Shown one piece after another: positions 44,299-51,282 of a DNA stretch of 51,282 nt. The DNA is from Pseudomonadota bacterium (GTDB lineage Bacteria; Pseudomonadota; Gammaproteobacteria; Burkholderiales; Burkholderiaceae_B), in assembly GCA_023388835.1 (NCBI GenBank), contig JAEWFK010000057.1, positions 1 through 51,282 on the forward strand, in the 5' to 3' direction. The notes beneath the pieces were generated by a model. It saw nothing but the letters and a program-made list of their open reading frames with translations, had not been told where the DNA came from and did not search any database. A program made the position numbers and the translations under genes. The stretch's first letter is position 1, and every line of letters begins with the position of its first letter.

Positions 44299-45336
44299 CT
44301 ATTCCTCGTCGTCCACGTGTTTCGAACCGAAGGAGCGCCACAGCAGCACGGGGATGATCAGTGTGAAGACGATGACTTCCTTGTAGGCGCTGGCCCAGAA
44401 CGAGGAAAACGATTCGAGCACTCCGACGCCCATGGCGCCGATGGCGGCAATCGGGTAGCTGATCAGGCCGCCGAAGATGGCCGCTACGAAGCCCTTCAAG
44501 CCGATAAGAAAGCCGGTGTCGTAATAGATGGTGGTGACCGGGGCGATCAGCATTCCGGAGAGCGCGCCAATTGCCGCCGCCAGCGTGAATGTCAGGCTGC
44601 CTGACATATTGGTGCTGATGCCCACCAGACGGGCGCCGCGCCGATTCACGGCGGTAGCGCGCAAGGCTCTGCCGTATAGCGTTTTGCCGAAGAACAACCA
44701 CAGGGCAACGATGAGCGCCGCACAGGTGCCAAGCACGAAGAAGGTCTGGGCGGACCAAGTCACCGGGCCTATGTCCACCTGCCCTTCTACAAAGGGCGGC
44801 GTGCGCCAGCCTTCAGCACCAAAGAACACGAGGGCCAGACCGGTCATGGCGAAATGCAGTGCGACTGAGATGATCAGCAGCACCAGCACGCTGGCTTCGG
44901 CTACAGGTTGGTACACCAGCCTGTAGAGCATGGGTCCCATGGGGACCACCAGGGCGAGCGAAAACAGCACCGCGACCCACAATGAGGTGTCCGAGCCGAC
45001 CACATACGGTGCAAGCAGATACAGAAGAAAAGGCAATGCAAGCGTCCAGGCCGCCGTCTTCACCATGCCGCTCCACTGGCCGCTACGCCTGGCGGCAAGC
45101 AGTTCGATCAGGAAGACAATGCCGCCCAAGATGAGCAACATGGGAACCGTACCGGGAACCTGGCCGTTGACCATATAGGCCAGCGTGAGCGCTCCGAAGG
45201 CCACAAATTCGCCCTGGGGTATGAAAATGACGCGCGTGACAACGAACACCAGCACCAGCGCCAGCCCGAGCAGCGCATAGATGGCACCATTCATCACACC
45301 ATCCTGCAACAGGATGAGAACGATCGTTGAATCCAT
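44299..45336 (-). CDS. livH: Branched-chain-type ABC transporter permease LivH (second system)
   Basis: Permease of 345 residues, longer than the usual 290-310 because of a hydrophobic insertion around residues 65-130 between the first and second conserved halves. It begins LLQDGVMNGAIYALLGLALVLVF and has RVIFIPQGEFVAFGAL, both LivH features. GAGGTG precedes the ATG. It follows the binding-protein gene across a stem-loop. Confidence 0.92.
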   Translation of the reverse strand: MDSTIVLILLQDGVMNGAIYALLGLALVLVFVVTRVIFIPQGEFVAFGALTLAYMVNGQVPGTVPMLLILGGIVFLIELLAARRSGQWSGMVKTAAWTLALPFLLYLLAPYVVGSDTSLWVAVLFSLALVVPMGPMLYRLVYQPVAEASVLVLLIISVALHFAMTGLALVFFGAEGWRTPPFVEGQVDIGPVTWSAQTFFVLGTCAALIVALWLFFGKTLYGRALRATAVNRRGARLVGISTNMSGSLTFTLAAAIGALSGMLIAPVTTIYYDTGFLIGLKGFVAAIFGGLISYPIAAIGAMGVGVLESFSSFWASAYKEVIVFTLIIPVLLWRSFGSKHVDDEE

Positions 45337-45403
45337 TTCGGACTACACCTCGACAGCGGGATGCGGACGCGTGCGTCCCGCGTGGGATTCAGTAAAGCAA
45401 CGA

Positions 45404-45427
45404 ATACCGGCCCCAGCGGGCCGGTAT
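45404..45427 (-). other. Stem-loop between binding-protein and permease genes
   Basis: A perfect 10-bp stem, ATACCGGCCC with GGGCCGGTAT, around a CAGC loop lies just after the binding-protein stop on the minus strand, with no T-run. A shorter GGACGC/GCGTCC hairpin lies nearby at 45365-45378. This mirrors the hairpin at 39550. Confidence 0.75.
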
Positions 45428-45453
45428 CGATACCACTTGGAAGAAAGGGGGAA

Positions 45454-46623
45454 TCAGAGGTCGGGCTGGTAGGTCCACTTCCCGTCTACCACCTTCACCA
45501 TCACGCGGGCACGTTCGTCGAAACCGGCATGATCGGTGGACGACATGGTGAATACGCCCTGCGACACGGGAAGGTCCTTGACCTGCTCGAGCGCGTCGCG
45601 CAAGGCTTGACGGAACTCCGGGGTACCCGGCTTAGCGCCGGCCTTCAGAGCGGTGGGGATGGCCGCTTCGATGAGCAGGCCGGCGTCCCACATATGGCCG
45701 CCAAAAGTATTGATGGTGCCCGGGCCGTACTTGGCTTCGTACTTGGTCTTGTAGTCGAGCGCAGTCTTCTTGACGGGATTGTCGTCCGGGAGCTGGTCGG
45801 CAACCAGCAAGGGACCGGCCGGAAGGTACATTTCATTGCAGTCCTTGCCGCAGACACGCAGGACGTCGTTATTGGCGGCGCCATGGGTCTGATACATGAT
45901 GCCCTTGTAACCGCGGCTCTTGAGTTCGCTCTGGGGCAAGGCGACAGGCGTGCCGGAACCGGCAACGAGGATGCCGTCGGGCTTGGCGGCGACCAGCTTC
46001 AGGACCTGACCGGTAACGCTGGTGTCGTTGCGGGCATAACGCTCGACGGCCACCAACTTGATGCCTTTGGCTTCGGCAGCCTCGGTCATCACGCTGAGCC
46101 AGCCTTCGCCATAGGCATCGTTATAGCCGATGTAGCCCAGGGTTTTGATGCCGTGCTTGACCATCGCATCCGCCAGAGCGCCGGCCATCAGCAAATCATT
46201 CTGCGGCGTTTTGAACACCCATTCGCGCGCCCCTTCAACCGGCTCGACGATGCGGGCGTTGGCTGCCACGCTGATCATCGGGGTCTTGGTTTCGCCGGCC
46301 ACATCGACCATGGCGAGCGAACCCGGACTCACCGACGTGCCGACAATGACGTCGACCTTGTCGTCGGTAATGAGCTTGCGCATATTGCGTACGGCGGCAG
46401 TGGTGTCGGTGCCGTCATCAAGTACGATGTACTCGACTTTTTGCCCTGCGATTTCAGTGGGCAGCAAAGCAACCGTGTTGCGCTCCGGTATGCCCAGTGA
46501 GGCAGCCGGCCCCGTGCTCGCGACAGTGACGCCGACCTTGATCTGCGCACATGCCAACAGCGGAAATGCCAGCGCGAGCGTACCAGTCAGCACCGAAAGG
46601 CGAATGGACTGCTTTCGATTCAT
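45454..46623 (-). CDS. Periplasmic amino-acid/amide-binding protein (LivK-like, second system)
   Basis: Type 1 binding protein of 389 residues. The signal peptide ends in PLLACAQIK: cleavage may be after ACA (residue 26), or Cys25 may be lipidated, as LLAC resembles a lipobox. KVGVTVASTGPAASLGIPERN is the family start. A Cys pair in RVCGKDCNEM is unusual and could form a disulfide. GGAG precedes the ATG. Confidence 0.93.
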   Translation of the reverse strand: MNRKQSIRLSVLTGTLALAFPLLACAQIKVGVTVASTGPAASLGIPERNTVALLPTEIAGQKVEYIVLDDGTDTTAAVRNMRKLITDDKVDVIVGTSVSPGSLAMVDVAGETKTPMISVAANARIVEPVEGAREWVFKTPQNDLLMAGALADAMVKHGIKTLGYIGYNDAYGEGWLSVMTEAAEAKGIKLVAVERYARNDTSVTGQVLKLVAAKPDGILVAGSGTPVALPQSELKSRGYKGIMYQTHGAANNDVLRVCGKDCNEMYLPAGPLLVADQLPDDNPVKKTALDYKTKYEAKYGPGTINTFGGHMWDAGLLIEAAIPTALKAGAKPGTPEFRQALRDALEQVKDLPVSQGVFTMSSTDHAGFDERARVMVKVVDGKWTYQPDL

Positions 46624-46678
46624 CGTTTTGTCTCCAGGTGAGCACGGGATTTGCCTGACGGGGGAGGCGGCGGCTCAA

Positions 46679-46706
46679 GTTATACAATAATCAGCCCGTC
46701 GATCAA
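46679..46706 (-). promoter_or_regulatory. Promoter of the second ABC operon
   Basis: On the minus strand TTGATC (46701-46706) and TATAAC (46679-46684) are 16 bases apart, about 56 bases upstream of the binding-protein ATG. This is a convincing sigma-70 site. Confidence 0.7.
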
Positions 46707-46782
46707 ATTAGCGTATCACATTGCTACAAGCCTCAAATATAGGTGTTTTCCAGTGATGCTTTATGCCCAGGCCGAGGTTTCC

Positions 46783-46807
46783 AACCCTTACGAGGGGAAC
46801 CCTTACG
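46783..46807. repeat. Direct repeat AACCCTTACG upstream of msrB
   Basis: Two copies of AACCCTTACG at 46783 and 46798 (15-base period) in the divergent gap between livK and msrB. They could be a regulator site or part of a leader hairpin. The rest of the gap holds no gene. Confidence 0.4.
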
Positions 46808-46866
46808 GGCGGAGGAAGTCGATTAACATGTATCCCTTCCAGTTTTGATACGGAGACCCCTTCAAC

Positions 46867-47265
46867 GTGGACAAACTCACACGAACCGAAGAGGAATGGC
46901 AGTCCCTGCTATCGCCCGAAGAGTATTACGTCGTACGTCGCAAAGGCACTGAGCGCCCTTTCACCGGCCGCTACTGGGACACCTTCAGCCCAGGCATCTA
47001 TCGTTGTGTCGGTTGCGGCACGCCTCTTTTCGCGTCGGACACCAAGTTCGACGCCGGCTGTGGCTGGCCCAGCTACTTCCAGGCTCTGAACCCCGCGAAC
47101 GTCCGCGAAGAAACCGACGCCAGCCACGGCATGGTGCGCACCGAGATCCTGTGCAACGTCTGCGACGCCCACTTGGGGCACGTATTTCCCGACGGCCCGC
47201 CACCCACCGGGCTGCGATATTGCATCAATTCCCTTTCCATGAAGTTCGAGCCTGAAGAGCAATGA
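46867..47265 (+). CDS. msrB: peptide-methionine (R)-S-oxide reductase MsrB
   Basis: Reduces the R epimer of methionine sulfoxide in proteins; cytoplasmic, 132 residues. Structural Zn is held by Cys47/50 (CVGC) and Cys96/99 (CNVC), and the catalytic Cys119 is in LRYCINSLSM. The start is a GTG at 46867 with GGAG eleven bases upstream. It overlaps yciB by four bases. Confidence 0.97.
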   Translation: MDKLTRTEEEWQSLLSPEEYYVVRRKGTERPFTGRYWDTFSPGIYRCVGCGTPLFASDTKFDAGCGWPSYFQALNPANVREETDASHGMVRTEILCNVCDAHLGHVFPDGPPPTGLRYCINSLSMKFEPEEQ

Positions 47266-47834
47266 AGAAATTCCTGTTCGACCTCTTTCCGCTGATCCTT
47301 TTCTTCATTGCGTTCAAGTTCGCGGATATTTTCACGGCCACCGCCGTGGCCGTCGCCGCCGGTGTGCTGCAGTTTCTTTGGCTCAAGCTACGCGGCAAGA
47401 CCATAGAAGCCATGCACTGGATCAACCTGACGGTGATCGTCGTCTTCGGGGGGGCCACCCTGCTGTTCCAGAACGACGCCTTCATCAAATGGAAGCCCAC
47501 CGTGCTGTACTGGGTGTTCGCAGTGGTGCTCCTTGGCGGCAAGTGGCTGTTTGACCGCAATCTCATGCAAAAGCTCATGGGAACGAAGGTGGAGCTGCCC
47601 GCCGCCGCCTGGGACAAACTCAACCTGAGTTGGGCGGCTTTCTTCCTGCTGTGTGGCGCCCTCAATCTCTACGTCGCTTTCTCCGGCCAGTTCACAGAGT
47701 CCCAATGGGTGAACTTCAAGGTCTTCGGGCTGATGATCCTCATGATTCTCTTCGTCATCCTCCAGTCGGTGTGGCTGAGTCGCTATATGAAAGATGACTC
47801 CCCCGCCCAGCGACTTCCCCATGAACCCAAATGA
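47262..47834 (+). CDS. yciB: YciB/septation protein A, inner-membrane protein
   Basis: Polytopic membrane protein of 190 residues with five hydrophobic segments. MKKFLFDLFPLILFFIAFK, FLWLKLRGKTIEAMHWINL and GGKWLFDRNLMQKLMG are diagnostic. It is linked to envelope integrity and cell division. It lies between msrB and bolA, both overlapping or abutting. Confidence 0.96.
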   Translation: MKKFLFDLFPLILFFIAFKFADIFTATAVAVAAGVLQFLWLKLRGKTIEAMHWINLTVIVVFGGATLLFQNDAFIKWKPTVLYWVFAVVLLGGKWLFDRNLMQKLMGTKVELPAAAWDKLNLSWAAFFLLCGALNLYVAFSGQFTESQWVNFKVFGLMILMILFVILQSVWLSRYMKDDSPAQRLPHEPK

Positions 47835-47838
47835 ATCC

Positions 47839-48102
47839 ATGACCACAGATCGCATCGAACTCCTCAGAGAACGGCTCGCCGCGCTGGACCCCGTCGAACT
47901 GGACATCGTCGACGAGTCGCATATGCATATCGGCCATGCCGGCAGCCGCGACGGCGCGGGCCACTACCGCGTGAAAATCGTCTCCCCGCGCTTTCAGGGG
48001 CTGCGCACCGTGGCCAGTCATCGGCTTGTGTATGATCAGGTCCGCGATTTGATGCCTCATCCCATCCATGCCCTGGCGATCGAAGCCCGGGCCGCAACAT
48101 AA
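47839..48102 (+). CDS. BolA-family protein
   Basis: BolA/IbaG-type small protein of 87 residues. LDIVDESHMHIGHAGSRDG at about 22-40, followed by VSPRFQGLRTVASHR, is the BolA core. BolA proteins bind monothiol glutaredoxins and Fe-S clusters. The ATG at 47839 is favoured; an ATG at 47821 is an alternative and would overlap yciB. Confidence 0.9.
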   Translation: MTTDRIELLRERLAALDPVELDIVDESHMHIGHAGSRDGAGHYRVKIVSPRFQGLRTVASHRLVYDQVRDLMPHPIHALAIEARAAT

Positions 48103-48111
48103 AGGAAATCC

Positions 48112-48894
48112 ATGAAAAGACTCGCCGTACTCGCCGCCGCCTGCGCGCTGGCCTTTCCGCTCCACGCCAAGGACATCGCCACCGTAAACGGGAAGGCCAT
48201 CAGCGAAGAGCAGCTGAATCAGTTCGTGACGTTGCTGGTCGAGCAGGGCGCACAGGACACGCCTGAACTCCGCGAACAAGTCAAGCAGGAAATGGTTCAT
48301 CGCCTCGTCGCCGTTCAGGCGGCCCAGAAAGCCGGCATCGACAAGCGCCCCGCCGTTGAGCAGGAGCTCGAACTGGCTCGTCAGGGCATACTGGTTCGGG
48401 CGCTGATCGCCGATCACCTGGAGAAGCACCCAGTCAGCGACGAAAAAATCCAGGCTGAATACGACAAGATCAAGGCATCACAAGCCGACCGCAAGGAATA
48501 CAAGGTCCGGCACATCCTCGTGAAGGAACAAAAGGAAGCCGAGGACCTGCTGGCCCAGATCAAGGACAAAAAGGTCAGCTTTGAAGAAGCGGCCGGCAAG
48601 CACTCCATCGATCCCGGCAGCGGCAAGAACGGCGGCGACCTGGGCTGGGGGCCGGCGTCGAATTATGTGCCTGAATTCGCCAAGGCCGTCGAAAGCCTTG
48701 AAAAAGGCAAAACCGCCGATGCACCGGTACAGAGCCAGTTTGGCTGGCACATCATCCGCGTCGAAGACGAGCGCCCGGTGGAATTCCCCGCGCTGGCGGA
48801 CGTAAAGCCGCAGCTCGAGGAAATGATGCGCCAACAGCAAGTCGTGGAGTTCCAGCAGCAGCTTGTCAAGGAAGCCGACATCAAGCAAGACTGA
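48112..48894 (+). CDS. Periplasmic PpiC/parvulin peptidyl-prolyl isomerase
   Basis: Exported chaperone-isomerase of 260 residues. The signal peptide is cleaved after LHA (residue 19). An N-terminal SurA-like helical part is followed by a parvulin domain at about 130-225 (YKVRHILVKEQKEAEDLL, SIDPGSGKNGGDLGWG, FGWHIIRVED). AGGA precedes the ATG. It probably assists folding of outer-membrane or periplasmic proteins. Confidence 0.94.
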   Translation: MKRLAVLAAACALAFPLHAKDIATVNGKAISEEQLNQFVTLLVEQGAQDTPELREQVKQEMVHRLVAVQAAQKAGIDKRPAVEQELELARQGILVRALIADHLEKHPVSDEKIQAEYDKIKASQADRKEYKVRHILVKEQKEAEDLLAQIKDKKVSFEEAAGKHSIDPGSGKNGGDLGWGPASNYVPEFAKAVESLEKGKTADAPVQSQFGWHIIRVEDERPVEFPALADVKPQLEEMMRQQQVVEFQQQLVKEADIKQD

Positions 48895-48947
48895 GCTTTC
48901 GTACTGAGCAGCCTTCTCTTATCGGGGCGGAGTCCTGCGGGCGCCCT

Positions 48948-51038
48948 TCAGCTCCCGCCCTGCAACAAGGCCTTCAGACCGTCCTCATTCACGACCGGCA
49001 CACCCAGGGTTTCCGCTTTCTCGAGCTTGCTGCCGGCCTCCTCGCCCGCCACGACATAGGCGGTCTTGCGCGATACCGAACCGCTCACCTTGCCGCCCGC
49101 CGACAGGATGCGGCGGGTGGCTTCGTCGCGGCTCCAGTTGGGCAAGGTACCCGTGAGCACCAGCGTCTTGCCCGCCAAGGGCTGCCGGCCGCCGGGTGCC
49201 GCGTCTTCCTGTACCGGCTCGACGCCGGCCGCCTGCAGGGCCGCCACAATCTCGCGGTTATGCGGTTCGGTAAAGAATCGCCGGACCGATCCCGCCACCA
49301 CCGGGCCCACATCCCGGACGCCGAGCAAAGCGTCTTCGTCGGCAGACATGATGGCATCCATGGATCCGAAGTGCCTGGCCAGGTCGCGCGCTGTGGTTTC
49401 TCCGACGTGGCGTATGCCCAGAGCGTACAGCAGTCTTTCGAGCGCGGGCTTGCGTGCCGCGTCGATGGCCTGCACAAGGTTCTCGGCGGATTTGCGGCCC
49501 ATGCGCTCGTAGGCGGAGAGCTCCAGCACACCGAGCGTAAATAAATCGGCGAGCGATTTGACTCTTCCACTGTCCACGAGCTGGTCGACCAGTTTCTCAC
49601 CCAGCCCTTCGATATCCAGGGCCTTGCGGCCCGCCGCATGGGTCAGGCTCTGCTTGCGCTGGGCGGCGCAGAACAGGCCACCCGTACAACGCGATGCCGC
49701 TTCGTCCTCCAGTCGTTCGACAGCCGACCCGCATACGGGGCAGGAGCCGGGCATCTTGAATTCGCGCGCATCCGCGGGGCGCAACTCTGGGACGGAGGCC
49801 ACGACTTCGGGAATGACGTCGCCGGCGCGCCGCACCACGACGGTGTCCCCGATCTGCACGTCCTTGCGGCGGATTTCATCTTCATTATGCAAGGTCGCGT
49901 TGGTGACTGTGACGCCCCCCACAAAGACCGGCTTGAGACGGGCCACCGGCGTCAGCGCGCCCGTCCGCCCTACTTGCACATCAATGCCCAGCACCTGCGT
50001 GGTTTCTTCCTGCGCCGGGAACTTGTGAGCGACGGCGTAGCGCGGCGCGCGTGCTACATAGCCCAGCACGTCCTGTGCGGCCAGCACATCCACCTTGTAA
50101 ACCACGCCGTCGATGTCGAAGGGCAGCTGGCTGCGTCGCGAGCCAGTCTCTTCGTAGAAGGCGAGCAGGCCTTCGGCTCCCTTGACCCGCCGACGCAGAT
50201 CACTGACCGGCAGACCCAATTCCACAAACCAGTCCAACATGCCCGAGTGCGTATTTCGCGGCATGGCGGCATCTCCGGCCTCTTGCCGGAACAAGTCGAC
50301 CTGCCCGTGGCTGCGTACCCCGATTTCGCCCCAGCCATAGGCGAAAAAGCGCAAAGGCCGCGTGGCGGTAACGCGCGGATCGAGCTGGCGCAGACTGCCC
50401 GCCGCCGCGTTACGCGGATTCACGAAAATCTTCTCTCGGCGCTGCTGCTGATGCTCATTGAGCTTACGAAAGTCAGCCAGCGTCATGAGCATCTCGCCGC
50501 GGACCTCGAGGACCTGGGGGATGTCTTCGCCTTGCAGGCGCAGGGGAATGGAACGCACGGTACGCACGTTGGCCGTGATGTCCTCGCCCGTCTGTCCATC
50601 GCCGCGCGTAGCGGCCTGCACAAGCCGCCCGCTTTCGTATCGCAGGCTGACCGCCAGGCCGTCGAATTTGAGTTCGGCCATGTATTCGACCTGGCCATCC
50701 CCGGGCAGCATGCCCGCCGCGGCCAGAGTTTCCGAATTGCGTCGGTCAAAGGCCACCACATCTTCGGCTTCAAAGGCATTTGCAAGCGACCGCATGAGCA
50801 CCGCATGGCGCACGCTGCCGAAGGCCGTCAGCGCGCTTGCGCCGACCCGCTGCGTGGGCGAGTCGGGTGTGATGAGGTCGGGATGCGCCGATTCCAGCGC
50901 CACCAGCTCGTTCATCAGACGGTCGTACTCCGCGTCCGAAACGATGGGCGCATCGAGTACGTAATAACGGTGGTTGTGGCCGTCGATTTCACGACGTAAT
51001 GCCTCCACACGTTGCGCTACGCTTCCTTCAATCTTCAC
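48948..51038 (-). CDS. ligA: NAD-dependent DNA ligase
   Basis: Essential replicative ligase of 696 residues. Domain order is Ia with SDAEYDRLMNEL (33-44), adenylation with Lys124 in AELKFDGLAV, OB fold, Zn finger (CPVCGS...CTGGLFC), helix-hairpin-helix repeats and a C-terminal BRCT domain. The substrate segment reads HAVLMRSLANAF instead of the usual VPMLSLDNAF, with the SL kept. The start is a GTG at 51038 overlapping the zipA stop (GTGA). Confidence 0.97.
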   Translation of the reverse strand: MKIEGSVAQRVEALRREIDGHNHRYYVLDAPIVSDAEYDRLMNELVALESAHPDLITPDSPTQRVGASALTAFGSVRHAVLMRSLANAFEAEDVVAFDRRNSETLAAAGMLPGDGQVEYMAELKFDGLAVSLRYESGRLVQAATRGDGQTGEDITANVRTVRSIPLRLQGEDIPQVLEVRGEMLMTLADFRKLNEHQQQRREKIFVNPRNAAAGSLRQLDPRVTATRPLRFFAYGWGEIGVRSHGQVDLFRQEAGDAAMPRNTHSGMLDWFVELGLPVSDLRRRVKGAEGLLAFYEETGSRRSQLPFDIDGVVYKVDVLAAQDVLGYVARAPRYAVAHKFPAQEETTQVLGIDVQVGRTGALTPVARLKPVFVGGVTVTNATLHNEDEIRRKDVQIGDTVVVRRAGDVIPEVVASVPELRPADAREFKMPGSCPVCGSAVERLEDEAASRCTGGLFCAAQRKQSLTHAAGRKALDIEGLGEKLVDQLVDSGRVKSLADLFTLGVLELSAYERMGRKSAENLVQAIDAARKPALERLLYALGIRHVGETTARDLARHFGSMDAIMSADEDALLGVRDVGPVVAGSVRRFFTEPHNREIVAALQAAGVEPVQEDAAPGGRQPLAGKTLVLTGTLPNWSRDEATRRILSAGGKVSGSVSRKTAYVVAGEEAGSKLEKAETLGVPVVNEDGLKALLQGGS

Positions 51039-51282
51039 GAGAACAGCCTGGCCGTACGGGGTTCGCCGGCGACGAAACCGGACCGGGCAAGCTGGCTGTA
51101 ACGCTCGAACAGTTGTTGATCAATGGGCTGGTCGACGCCTTCGGCGACGGGCCGACCCTGGTCATCCAGCAACTGCGCATCCAGGTTGGCGGCGAGATGC
51201 CGGCCCACGCTGGCCATGCGGCTGAACGCCTGATCATCGGCCGGGCTATTGGGCAAGTCCAGCACCAGCTCCACGCGGTCCA
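51035..51282 (-). CDS. zipA: ZipA C-terminal domain (5' part outside window)
   Basis: C-terminal 81 residues of an FtsZ-binding cell division protein. The pattern DLPNSPADDQAFSRMASVGRHLA followed by LLDDQGRPV matches the ZipA C-terminal domain (IP...F..M...A..I...LDDQ), and the zipA-ligA order is normal. The N-terminal membrane anchor and linker lie beyond the right edge. Its stop overlaps the ligA GTG. Confidence 0.75.
   Translation of the reverse strand, partial: DRVELVLDLPNSPADDQAFSRMASVGRHLAANLDAQLLDDQGRPVAEGVDQPIDQQLFERYSQLARSGFVAGEPRTARLFS

Noticed and set aside
46771..46860. Possible leader RNA structure upstream of msrB built on AACCCTTACG repeats
   Set aside because: Competing pairings are equally good and no known riboswitch pattern is visible.
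1..51282. tRNA, rRNA, CRISPR, transposase and phage features
   Set aside because: None seen on reading; the only tandem repeats are short and non-CRISPR. A tRNA scan would be decisive.

Overview
The window is a high-GC chromosomal segment that reads as Betaproteobacteria, order Burkholderiales, most likely the Alcaligenaceae (Bordetella/Achromobacter/Pusillimonas-like). The grounds are synteny (plsX-fabH-fabD-fabG-acpP-fabF running into rpoE-rseA; rluC divergent from rne; trpB-trpA-accD; zipA-ligA), a TctC/Bug-type periplasmic receptor and two branched-chain-type ABC transporters. This placement is inferred from gene order and protein character, not from a database search. Gene density is high. 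I saw no rRNA, tRNA, CRISPR array, IS element or phage gene.

Layout. 1-7900 (minus strand): a core lipid and envelope block, yceD-rpmF-plsX-fabH-fabD-fabG-acpP-fabF, continuing into a YgfX-like membrane protein, the envelope-stress sigma factor rpoE and its anti-sigma factor rseA (cut by the window edge). 8050-10135 (plus): maf/yceF, a tetrapyrrole-methylase-fold methyltransferase and an AmiD-type lipoprotein amidase. 10182-13525 (minus): msrQ-msrP, then gph-rluC. 13526-14015 is the only gene-free stretch above 300 bases. It holds a strong plus-strand promoter and a series of well-formed stem-loops, and I read it as a long structured 5' UTR of rne (14016-17147).

17302-25446 (minus): an accessory catabolic cluster under a MarR-type regulator. 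It encodes a Bug-type solute receptor, an SDR, an NDP-forming acyl-CoA synthetase, a FAS1/MaoC plus MaoC hydratase pair, a thiolase-fold protein whose nucleophilic Cys is Gly, a DUF35 OB-fold partner and a second SDR whose catalytic Tyr is Thr. The set resembles the hydratase/retro-aldolase module known from actinobacterial steroid side-chain degradation (ChsH1-ChsH2-Ltp2), with the domains on separate genes and no acyl-CoA dehydrogenase. This is the best candidate in the window for an undescribed pathway.

25597-28588 (minus) is trpB-trpA-accD and 28761-30986 is relA. 31079-33769 holds a flavodoxin-fold protein, ridA, pncB and fdxA. 33921-36523 (plus) holds an intracellular PHA depolymerase, an orphan RsxB/RnfB-type ferredoxin and nth. 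36759-46623 holds two complete branched-chain-type ABC transporter operons pointing at each other across a perfect bidirectional terminator. One has five separate genes, including a LivF with Arg in place of the Walker A Lys. The other has a fused LivM-LivG. 46867-48894 (plus) is msrB-yciB-bolA-ppiC, and 48948-51282 (minus) is ligA preceded by the C-terminal end of zipA.
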